A DNA stretch of 13,623 nt from Anaerolineales bacterium (lineage in GTDB: Bacteria > Chloroflexota > Anaerolineae > 4572-78 > NAK82). The DNA is taken from the NCBI GenBank assembly GCA_024643945.1, contig JAHELX010000098.1:1-13623 (forward strand), written 5' to 3'. The notes under the pieces were generated by a model. It was given only the letters and a program-made list of their open reading frames with translations. It made no database searches and was not told where the DNA came from. Below are positions 8,333-13,623 of the stretch, in pieces. The translations under genes and the position numbers were made by a program. The number at the start of each line of letters is the position of its first letter. Within the stretch, counting starts at the first letter, position 1.

Positions 8333-8363
8333 CTTTTTGGTGTCTTTTGCCTCTTTGTGCTCC

Positions 8364-8380
8364 CTCACAAGGCTTGTGAG
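8364..8380 (-). repeat. Hairpin between MFS exporter and nfo
   Basis: CTCACAA (8364-8370) and TTGTGAG (8374-8380) are exact reverse complements with a 3-nt loop. The hairpin lies 14 bp after the stop of the exporter gene on the minus strand and upstream of the nfo promoter. No T-run follows on either strand, so it may stabilise a transcript end but is not a classic terminator. Confidence 0.35.
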
Positions 8381-8393
8381 CATTCGCTGATAG

Positions 8394-9644
8394 TTACCCG
8401 GCGGCCTCCCCTCTTGGTAACCACAGCACCAGCAGCGCCACAGCCACCAGCGCCAGCCCCGCCCCGAAGAGGAAAGGCGCACTTGGCCCCACTCCCTTCC
8501 AGCCGGCGACCCCTTGCCACAAGACCCCGGCGATGAGACTGGCCGGGAAAGCGGTCACCCCCACAGCGGCATTGAATACACCATAAGCTGTGCCCCGCTG
8601 ATCGGGGCGCACCAGGTCGGCCACCATCGCTTTGGCCGTGCCCTCCGCCATCCCGTAGTATATGCCGTACAAGGCGAAGAGCAGCCAAACCTGCCAGGCA
8701 GCCCCCACCAATGCAAAGCCCAGATAAATGAACCCATAGGCCAGCCAGCCGCCGACGATGAGCCGGCGGCGTCCAATTCGATCCGACAATGCCCCTGCCG
8801 GGCCAGAGATCAGGGCGTAGACCAGGTTGAAGGTCACCAGCATGCCCATCACTCCCAGCGTGCTCAGACCCCGCTCCCGTGCACGCAGGATAAGAAAAGC
8901 ATCCGATGAGTTGCCCAGGGTGAAAAGAATGATAATGAAGAGAAAGCCTTTGAAGCGAGCGTCAAAGCCTTGCAGTGACAAGCTGGGGGGACGATGCATC
9001 TCCTTCGTTACCGGCACGTCTTGGCCACCCACGGCCAGCACCAGGACGGCCAATATCGCCGGGACGATGCTGAACAACACCACGGTCTGAAAGGTCGGCC
9101 GGGCCAAGGCCAGGCTGCCCCCCTGCGCCGCCCAGACCACGGCCAATGCGATCAGCAGCCCGACGACGGCGCCGGCCGTGTCGCCCGCCCGGTGCAGGCC
9201 AAAGGCCAGCCCCCGGTGACGTTCGTCAATACTATCGGCGACCAGCGCATCGCGAGGCGCGGTGCGCACCCCCTTGCCTACCCGATCGGCAAAGCGTACA
9301 CCCAGCACCCAGCCCCAGGTGGCGGCGAAGTACAAAAACGGCTTGGCAACGGTGGACAGAGCGTAGCCAGCCACCGTCAGCCATTTACGCTGGGCCAGGC
9401 GGTCGCTCAGCCAGCCGGACAGAACCTTGAGCAGGCTCGCCGTCGTCTCGGCAATGCCCTCAATCAACCCAATGATGCCGGTCCGCACCCCCAGCACGTC
9501 GGCCAGGAAGAGAGGGATGAGATTGATGACCATCTCGCTGGAGATATCGGTGAAGAAACTGGTGGCGGTGACCACCCACACGTTGCGTGGCAGATCGCGC
9601 AGAGCCACCTTTGGTTTTTCAGATTGAGTCGTGACCGCTTGCAC
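8394..9644 (-). CDS. MFS transporter (probable exporter) in a PadR operon
   Basis: A 416-aa, 12-helix major facilitator protein. It starts at a GTG, with GAGGAG about 7 nt upstream on the minus strand. SFFTDISSEMV (29-39) lies in helix 1, a motif A variant GWLSDRLAQRK (77-87) follows helix 2, and RFADRVGKGVRTAPRDALVADS near 117-138 marks a branch of bacterial MFS proteins usually left without a substrate. Its second half has a matching internal copy, GPAGALSDRIGRRRLI. The gene begins 24 bp after a PadR-family regulator, the usual layout of a regulator controlling its own efflux pump, so drug or toxic-metabolite export is a reasonable guess. It does not resemble the DHA2 pair on the + strand and belongs to another MFS branch. 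Confidence 0.88.
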   Translation of the reverse strand: MQAVTTQSEKPKVALRDLPRNVWVVTATSFFTDISSEMVINLIPLFLADVLGVRTGIIGLIEGIAETTASLLKVLSGWLSDRLAQRKWLTVAGYALSTVAKPFLYFAATWGWVLGVRFADRVGKGVRTAPRDALVADSIDERHRGLAFGLHRAGDTAGAVVGLLIALAVVWAAQGGSLALARPTFQTVVLFSIVPAILAVLVLAVGGQDVPVTKEMHRPPSLSLQGFDARFKGFLFIIILFTLGNSSDAFLILRARERGLSTLGVMGMLVTFNLVYALISGPAGALSDRIGRRRLIVGGWLAYGFIYLGFALVGAAWQVWLLFALYGIYYGMAEGTAKAMVADLVRPDQRGTAYGVFNAAVGVTAFPASLIAGVLWQGVAGWKGVGPSAPFLFGAGLALVAVALLVLWLPRGEAAG

Positions 9645-9668
9645 TATGCTCTCCTCTTGGTGACAGCT

Positions 9669-9980
9669 TCAGACGCCGCTTGCCTCGTCCATAATCTCGC
9701 CGGCCAGTTCAGCCACTTTTTGTCGCGCCTCAGCCAGGGCAGCCACACCCTGGGGCGTGATACGGTAATAGCGGCGGACCTTCCCTTCCACTGCCTGCTT
9801 CTCGCTGACCAGGTAGCCCTGCTCTTCCAGGCCGTGCAGGGTCGGATAAAGGGTGCCGGGACTGAGCTTGTAACCGTGGTATGCCAATTCCTCGATGAGC
9901 CACAGCCCATAGACTGGCCCTTGCCCGGCGTGGTATAGGATATGCAATTTAATAAAGCCGAGAAATAGACTGCGCAGCAT
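9669..9980 (-). CDS. PadR family transcriptional regulator
   Basis: A 103-aa winged-helix regulator of the PadR family, which usually represses efflux or detoxification genes until a small molecule binds. YGLWLIEEL (24-32) and the recognition region GYKLSPGTLYPTLHGLEEQGYL (35-56) are the family hallmark, followed by the wing with KVRRYYRITPQG (67-78). The short single C-terminal helix places it with the small PadR-s1-like proteins. No strong Shine-Dalgarno precedes the ATG at 9980. It is first in an operon with the MFS gene that begins 24 bp after its stop. A strong promoter overlapped by a 17-bp inverted repeat lies just upstream, so autoregulation together with the exporter is likely. Confidence 0.93.
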   Translation of the reverse strand: MLRSLFLGFIKLHILYHAGQGPVYGLWLIEELAYHGYKLSPGTLYPTLHGLEEQGYLVSEKQAVEGKVRRYYRITPQGVAALAEARQKVAELAGEIMDEASGV

Positions 9981-10003
9981 GGGTAATTCCAGGTTATCGA
10001 CTT

Positions 10004-10020
10004 TCGTTATCGAATAACGA
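10004..10020 (-). promoter_or_regulatory. Candidate PadR operator: 17-bp inverted repeat
   Basis: TCGTTAT (10004-10010) and ATAACGA (10014-10020) are exact reverse complements separated by 3 bp. The element lies immediately downstream of the -10 box and so covers the expected transcript start of the padR-MFS operon, an ideal position for repression. GTTATCGA, part of this site (10006-10013), is repeated at 9993-10000, 13 bp away, which could be a second half-site. The repeat does not match the ATGT-N8-ACAT pattern of classical PadR of phenolic-acid systems, so the assignment rests on position and symmetry. Confidence 0.55.
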
Positions 10021-10021
10021 T

Positions 10022-10050
10022 ATTATAGCCATTAGAACAAGTGCCGTCAA
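10022..10050 (-). promoter_or_regulatory. Near-consensus sigma-70 promoter of the padR-MFS operon
   Basis: Read on the minus strand, TTGACG (10050 to 10045) is followed after exactly 17 bp by TATAAT (10027 to 10022). It matches the housekeeping consensus in 11 of 12 positions. The transcript should begin near 10015, inside the adjacent inverted repeat, about 35 nt before the padR ATG. Confidence 0.75.
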
Positions 10051-10075
10051 TTCGTGTGGAGTTGCTGGAATGAAA

Positions 10076-10106
10076 TTCCCCCAGATGCCTCGGACATCTG
10101 GGGGAA
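10076..10106 (-). terminator. Perfect 12-bp hairpin, probable transcript end of the membrane-protein gene
   Basis: TTCCCCCAGATG (10076-10087) and CATCTGGGGGAA (10095-10106) pair perfectly around a 7-nt loop. It stands about 100 bp after the stop of the CPBP-like gene and just before the padR promoter, which is where a terminator between two minus-strand units is expected. On the minus strand the stem is followed by TTTCATT, a weak T-rich tail, so it may be an imperfect intrinsic terminator. Confidence 0.55.
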
Positions 10107-10137
10107 CCGGGACTTTTCTGGCTCTTGGTAGAAAATC

Positions 10138-10186
10138 CACCGGCTGGGAACTCAGCGGACACACGGCCAACGCGTCCGCCCCGGTG
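10138..10186. repeat. Nested inverted repeats after the CPBP-like gene
   Basis: CACCGG (10138-10143) pairs with CCGGTG (10181-10186), and inside it GCGGAC (10155-10160) pairs with GTCCGC (10174-10179). The outer and inner stems are separated by 11 bases on one side and one on the other. It could be a structured 3' end of the minus-strand transcript. No coding or protein-family signal is seen here. Confidence 0.3.
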
Positions 10187-10203
10187 AATTGTCAGCCAGC
10201 GCC

Positions 10204-10956
10204 TCACACCTTCATAAGTGCGCCGAAAACAACATGCCATGCCAGGTAAAGTGAGAGGCGCATCGTGAGGGGAGCCAGGAACCCAAACTTCCTGAAGAGA
10301 TACGCGCCGATAAGATTCATGCTATAGGACACGATTATCATAAATATGGGAATAATCGATTGCTCCAGCAGGCCCGTCTGAGATATCACACTGATCATAC
10401 CGAGCGGTTCGCACAGGGACAGCACGATAGCCACACCCCAGAAAACCTGATCCTGCCATCTGTTTCGCAGGATTAAGGAAGAGATCAACCAGAGAAGAAG
10501 CGGGATTGGAATCAGGTGCAAGATTATTTCGGTTTCGATCCCTCCCTGCGTGTAAAACAGGATTGAGATTGGGAATGGTACATTGATTGCCCCCAGAGGC
10601 TGAATCAGGTCAAGCAGGATGAGTATGCCGGCTGCACCCAAGCCAAGCACCGCAGGGATTAGGAACCATTGCTTAGGGGAAGCCCCCCACATCTCTGGGA
10701 AGCCTGTTTTCTGAGACAACCACACGCCAACCAAGCCCAAAATTGTGAGTGGAATGAGAAATTGCCAACTGGAACCCGCCGCTTGCGCCGGCACGATTAC
10801 CCGCACTGGCGTAAGTGCGAGTATCATCTTGATCATCACGAGCATCGCAACCAGGCTGGCATAAACTCTGATCGATACTGATAGGCTCTTCTTGGGAGAT
10901 AGCGTAGTAAATCCCCTGTTCTCTGTTTCAAATTTGTTTGCAAAACCGGTGTTCAT
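10204..10956 (-). CDS. Membrane protein resembling a degenerate CPBP (Abi) intramembrane protease
   Basis: A 250-aa hydrophobic protein with about seven membrane segments. The start at 10956 is chosen because AAGGAGAT precedes it at good spacing; an upstream in-frame start would add 29 basic residues with no ribosome site. GGIETEIILH (138-147) sits where CPBP proteases have their EExxxR motif, with the first Glu replaced by Thr and the Arg by His. RLSLYLAWHVVFG (233-245) resembles the last conserved helix of that family, but the usual His position appears to be Arg or shifted to His241. If homologous, it may be a non-catalytic member. It lies 41 bp downstream of a small protein gene, very likely in one operon. 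I am fairly sure it is a real membrane protein and much less sure of the family. Confidence 0.75.
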   Translation of the reverse strand: MNTGFANKFETENRGFTTLSPKKSLSVSIRVYASLVAMLVMIKMILALTPVRVIVPAQAAGSSWQFLIPLTILGLVGVWLSQKTGFPEMWGASPKQWFLIPAVLGLGAAGILILLDLIQPLGAINVPFPISILFYTQGGIETEIILHLIPIPLLLWLISSLILRNRWQDQVFWGVAIVLSLCEPLGMISVISQTGLLEQSIIPIFMIIVSYSMNLIGAYLFRKFGFLAPLTMRLSLYLAWHVVFGALMKV

Positions 10957-10997
10957 AGTTGATCTCCTTTTCTTGGGTTTTATTTGGGTAATACGCC

Positions 10998-11318
10998 TCA
11001 GATTGGTTGTCCGGGATCCTCTTCCTGGCCAGTGCTGATGCAATTCACGGAAAGCAGCGGCAGGCCCATGTCGCGTATTTTGATGAGTAGACCGTGCAAT
11101 GCAGACTGGTCAGCGATGGGGCCTACCAGCAGAGTCACGCCATCTTCCTCGTGGATTATGGATAGATCGTTGAGCCATTGGGACCAACTGCTGTCCAGAT
11201 GTCCTTTGACTTTGATCTGATACAAGTCACCTGTTACGAGCGAAGTCTGGGGTTCGTGATCCTGTTCGTTGAGGGAGATATCCTCGGCTGTTGTTTGTTT
11301 AACCTCTTGTTTACTCAT
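10998..11318 (-). CDS. Small conserved protein of unknown function (GHLDxxWSxW family)
   Basis: A 106-aa soluble protein. I start it at the ATG at 11318, where GGTGA lies 5 nt upstream; a GTG at 11327 would add three residues. The first 28 or so residues are acidic and polar, probably disordered. The core reads YQIKVKGHLDSSWSQW (33-48), then HEEDGVTLLVGPIADQSALHG (56-76), then KIRDMGLPLLSVN (80-92). I recognise this pattern from short proteins annotated as hypothetical in many Actinobacteria, Chloroflexota and Cyanobacteria; no function is established to my knowledge. It is followed after 41 bp by the membrane protein gene, so they probably work together or share regulation. The segment DQSALHGLLIKIRDMGLP looks like an amphipathic helix suited to protein contact. 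Confidence 0.85.
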   Translation of the reverse strand: MSKQEVKQTTAEDISLNEQDHEPQTSLVTGDLYQIKVKGHLDSSWSQWLNDLSIIHEEDGVTLLVGPIADQSALHGLLIKIRDMGLPLLSVNCISTGQEEDPGQPI

Positions 11319-11361
11319 AGCAATCACCGTGTGCTTAAGCCTTGCTGTCTTATCTGCCTAT

Positions 11362-11391
11362 AGCATATCAGTAAACCAGGGAAGATGTCAG
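11362..11391 (-). promoter_or_regulatory. Possible promoter of the small-protein operon
   Basis: On the minus strand CTGACA (11391 to 11386) is followed after 18 bp by TATGCT (11367 to 11362), preceded by TG one base away. This gives a fair extended -10 promoter about 45 nt before the small protein start. The boxes are imperfect, so it is tentative. Confidence 0.35.
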
Positions 11392-11443
11392 CGACCAAAA
11401 GGCGTATTAGGGGGTTTATTTTGGGCAACGGGTGGAGGGCAAT

Positions 11444-11484
11444 AAAAAAAGTCCCCTCGTGAGCCTACTAAAGCTCACGAGGGG
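11444..11484 (-). terminator. Rho-independent terminator of the LuxR regulator gene
   Basis: CCCCTCGTGAGC (11453-11464) and GCTCACGAGGGG (11473-11484) form a perfect 12-bp stem with an 8-nt loop. On the minus strand it is followed by AC and seven T (11450 to 11444). It lies about 28 bp past the regulator stop codon, a textbook intrinsic terminator that separates this gene from the small-protein operon. Confidence 0.9.
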
Positions 11485-11512
11485 ATGCCGGGCAGACGAC
11501 ACCCCATGAGCG

Positions 11513-13623
11513 TCACAACATACCTAATTCTCTGGCGCGGGCCACGGCCTGGGTACGCTTACGGACGCTCAATTTACCGAAGATATTGTTGATGTGCTTT
11601 TTGACTGTGCCAACCGCCAGGAAAAGCTCGTCGGCGATCTCTCGATTCGACAGACCAGCAGCGATCAGTCGCAATACCTCGATCTCCCGCTCACTGAGAG
11701 GTTCGACCCAAGGAGAAGACCCAGGGCCAGGGATGACAGGTGATGGACTGGAAGACGGCGTCTTTCGCTCGCCCTTCATTTCACTTTCCAAAGCGGCTAG
11801 CAGCTTATCCACATAGTCGGGGTAAAGGCCCCAGGCGGTAGCCTTACGCAACAGCCCCGCCATTGGCGCGCCCTCATCCGCAAAGGTACGGACGTAGCCC
11901 TCCGGCTCAGCAAGAGCGAGCGCACGTTCTAAGGTGGCCAAGGCCTGATCTATCTCATCTTGTGCCTGCAAGGCTATCGCCTGCAGTACCAGATTCTCGA
12001 TTGCATACCCTATCGCACCCGCTGCCTCTGCCACCTCCAGCAGTCGCGCCAACAGTCCCAGGGCTTCACGATGCTTGCCCTGAGCGATGAGAACCCGAGC
12101 CAGCGTAGTGTATAGGAGCTCGTGCCGGAGACTGAGTTCGTCGTCAACGCTCACCCCGCTCTCCTGCACCCAGCGCGCCGCCGCTGCTACATCCCCTTGC
12201 GCCAACCACAGCCGTGCCTCTACTGCGGCCGTAGTGTCGACGAACAGAGGTGCCACGCCGCGCGCAATCTGCCTGGCCCTCCGGACTGCGTCGAGCGCCT
12301 CGTCCTCATTCTCGCGCGCCTGTAGCACTTGCGCCAGTTCAACGTAGCCGTGCATCAAGATCTCCGCCTGCCCCCATTGTTTGGATAGTTCCAGGCCTTC
12401 TCTTGCCAGGCGCCCTGCAGATTCCAGGTCGTTCCACTCCCGCAGCACAGTGGCGAGGCCGGTGGATGCAAGTCCTGTGAACGGCAAGCGGCGAACACTA
12501 GCCCCGCCTCCGCTCTCCCCCTTCGAGGAGAGGGGGAGAGCGGGACTCACAGGTTGCAGCAGCTCCCGAAAAATGGCGGCTGCCTTGCGGAGCTGTCCTT
12601 GATATATCAATTGCCCCGCCAGGTTGCAGCTAGAAAGAATAGCCAGGTGGCTATCGCCGGCCGCCCGGCTTGTGGCGACAGCCTCGACGAGCGCCTGGGA
12701 TGCCGCTACGAGGTCTCCGCTATACCGGTATCCGCTGCCCAGCACCAGTGCGGCAAAGCTCCGCGCCATCAAGTCCCGCTTGGGTAAGAGGCTTATGGCC
12801 TGATGAGCAAATTCAATAGCCTGAGATATTTCTTCCCGGGAAGCTGCGACATAGGCGCGTATGGCGGCGATATGGCCTTCGATGTCCTGACTGACTTTGC
12901 CTGGCGAGGCATTCCCCTGGGGCAGAGTAGGGATTTCAGCACGCCCGTCTAGATCGTCCAACGATTTTTCGGCGTCTTGTAACCACGCTTCGACGGCATC
13001 CAACTGGCCAATATATACCAGCGTCCAGGCATAAAAGACACAGAGCCATGGCCGGGAGCGCACAAGCTCTCCGGGCAATGCGTCCAGCCACTTCACAAGT
13101 GTAGTCAACTCGCCGTGGTCCATCATAGCCAGGGCATTCCCCTCGACCAGGCGCGCCACTCGTTCGAGATCGCCGGCTGCCAATGCATGCCCCACTGCCT
13201 CGGCAGGCAGTCTGTTCCTTTCATACCAATCGCTGGCCCGGCAATGTAACGTGGGCAGGAGGTCAGGCTGTATCCTGCCAAGTTGGTTGCGAAGAAGACC
13301 GGCGAAAAGATGGTGATAACGGTACCAACGCCGCTCCTCGTCCAGTGGCATAATAAAGAGATTGTTTGCCTCCAGCCGCTCCAGCATTTCTTGACTGTTT
13401 CCCCATCCAGCCTGTCCTGGGTGCAGGTCCCGGATGCGGTTCAGGGTGACGGCGTTACACAGCGGCCCGGTCAACCGATCAAGAATAGCAGTCTGCAATA
13501 AGAAGGTCTGAACCTCTTCGGGCTGCTGATAGAGAACTTCCTCGACTAGATAATCCAGGATGTAGCGGTGGCTTCCCGTGAAGGCCGCAATGAAGCCAGC
13601 GACATCTTCCCGTCTCTGCATCG
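11513..13623 (-). CDS. LuxR family regulator, MalT/LAL-like (5' end cut by window edge)
   Basis: At least 702 residues of a large ATP-dependent LuxR-type activator. The N-terminal signal-transduction ATPase with its Walker motifs lies beyond the window; what is seen starts in the region after the ATPase (FTGSHRYILDYLVEEVL), followed by a MalT-like linker (LLQTAILDRLTGPLCNAV). A long array of TPR-like helical repeats runs from about residue 130 to 600 and probably senses a ligand or partner. The last 62 residues are a GerE/LuxR helix-turn-helix (PLSEREIEVLRLIAAGLSNR, then VGTVKKHINNIFGKLSV). A Pro/Ser/Gly-rich linker precedes the DNA-binding domain. An in-frame palindromic repeat lies within the repeat array near 12510-12543. 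The gene ends in a strong terminator, so it is a separate unit; its target genes are unknown. Confidence 0.93.
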   Translation of the reverse strand, partial: MQRREDVAGFIAAFTGSHRYILDYLVEEVLYQQPEEVQTFLLQTAILDRLTGPLCNAVTLNRIRDLHPGQAGWGNSQEMLERLEANNLFIMPLDEERRWYRYHHLFAGLLRNQLGRIQPDLLPTLHCRASDWYERNRLPAEAVGHALAAGDLERVARLVEGNALAMMDHGELTTLVKWLDALPGELVRSRPWLCVFYAWTLVYIGQLDAVEAWLQDAEKSLDDLDGRAEIPTLPQGNASPGKVSQDIEGHIAAIRAYVAASREEISQAIEFAHQAISLLPKRDLMARSFAALVLGSGYRYSGDLVAASQALVEAVATSRAAGDSHLAILSSCNLAGQLIYQGQLRKAAAIFRELLQPVSPALPLSSKGESGGGASVRRLPFTGLASTGLATVLREWNDLESAGRLAREGLELSKQWGQAEILMHGYVELAQVLQARENEDEALDAVRRARQIARGVAPLFVDTTAAVEARLWLAQGDVAAAARWVQESGVSVDDELSLRHELLYTTLARVLIAQGKHREALGLLARLLEVAEAAGAIGYAIENLVLQAIALQAQDEIDQALATLERALALAEPEGYVRTFADEGAPMAGLLRKATAWGLYPDYVDKLLAALESEMKGERKTPSSSPSPVIPGPGSSPWVEPLSEREIEVLRLIAAGLSNREIADELFLAVGTVKKHINNIFGKLSVRKRTQAVARARELGML
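12510..12543. repeat. Palindromic repeat inside the LuxR coding region
   Basis: CCGCTCTCCCCC (12510-12521) is the exact reverse complement of GGGGGAGAGCGG (12532-12543), with a 10-nt loop. It is translated in frame into a Ser/Gly/Pro-rich stretch (SPALPLSSKGESGGGAS) that interrupts the helical repeat array and looks unlike the surrounding sequence. CT-rich palindromes of this general kind are common dispersed repeats in many bacterial genomes, so this may be a REP-like element inserted without breaking the frame. Confidence 0.65.

Noticed and set aside
8994..9938. A 314-codon + strand open frame opposite the MFS and padR genes
   Set aside because: It is antisense to two well-supported genes, is rich in Gln, His and Pro as expected for a shadow frame, and shows no family motif.
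10007..10240. A 77-codon minus-strand frame across the padR promoter region
   Set aside because: It overlaps the padR promoter, the operator and the hairpin, has no ribosome site, and its composition looks non-coding.

Overview
The window reads as a moderately GC-rich bacterial chromosome segment, most likely from a Chloroflexota-type or similar environmental bacterium. That guess is inference. It rests on the very long MalT-like LuxR regulator, the small GHLDxxWSxW protein family, frequent strong Shine-Dalgarno sequences and tandem paralogous transporters. There is no rRNA, tRNA, CRISPR array or recognisable transposase.

The left half (about 241-7359) is all on the + strand. It holds two adjacent, divergent paralogs of the dihydrodipicolinate synthase (DapA)/N-acetylneuraminate lyase superfamily. 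Next comes a roughly 320-bp spacer containing the decayed 3' end of a third such gene between two related hairpins. Three major facilitator (MFS) transporters follow: one metabolite:H+ symporter/sugar-porter-like protein of 12 helices, then two tandem DHA2-type proteins of about 14 helices that are paralogs of each other. The likely theme is uptake or exchange of a small organic acid or sugar acid and its cleavage by Schiff-base lyases. The substrate cannot be read from the sequence. The lyases keep the Schiff-base lysine but lack the usual Thr-Thr and Tyr residues of classical DapA.

The right half is all on the - strand. In transcription order it holds: an N-terminally truncated (window-edge) MalT/LuxR regulator with a clear intrinsic terminator; a two-gene unit of a 106-aa protein of unknown function and a membrane protein resembling a degenerate CPBP (Abi) intramembrane protease; a PadR regulator with a near-consensus promoter overlapped by a 17-bp inverted repeat (probably autoregulated), followed 24 bp later by an MFS exporter; and endonuclease IV (nfo) with its own extended -10 promoter.

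The most noteworthy signals are the atypical active sites of the lyase pair, the remnant third lyase between related hairpins, the PadR operator/promoter, the degenerate CPBP-like partner of the small protein, and a palindromic repeat that appears to be inserted in frame within the LuxR regulator.
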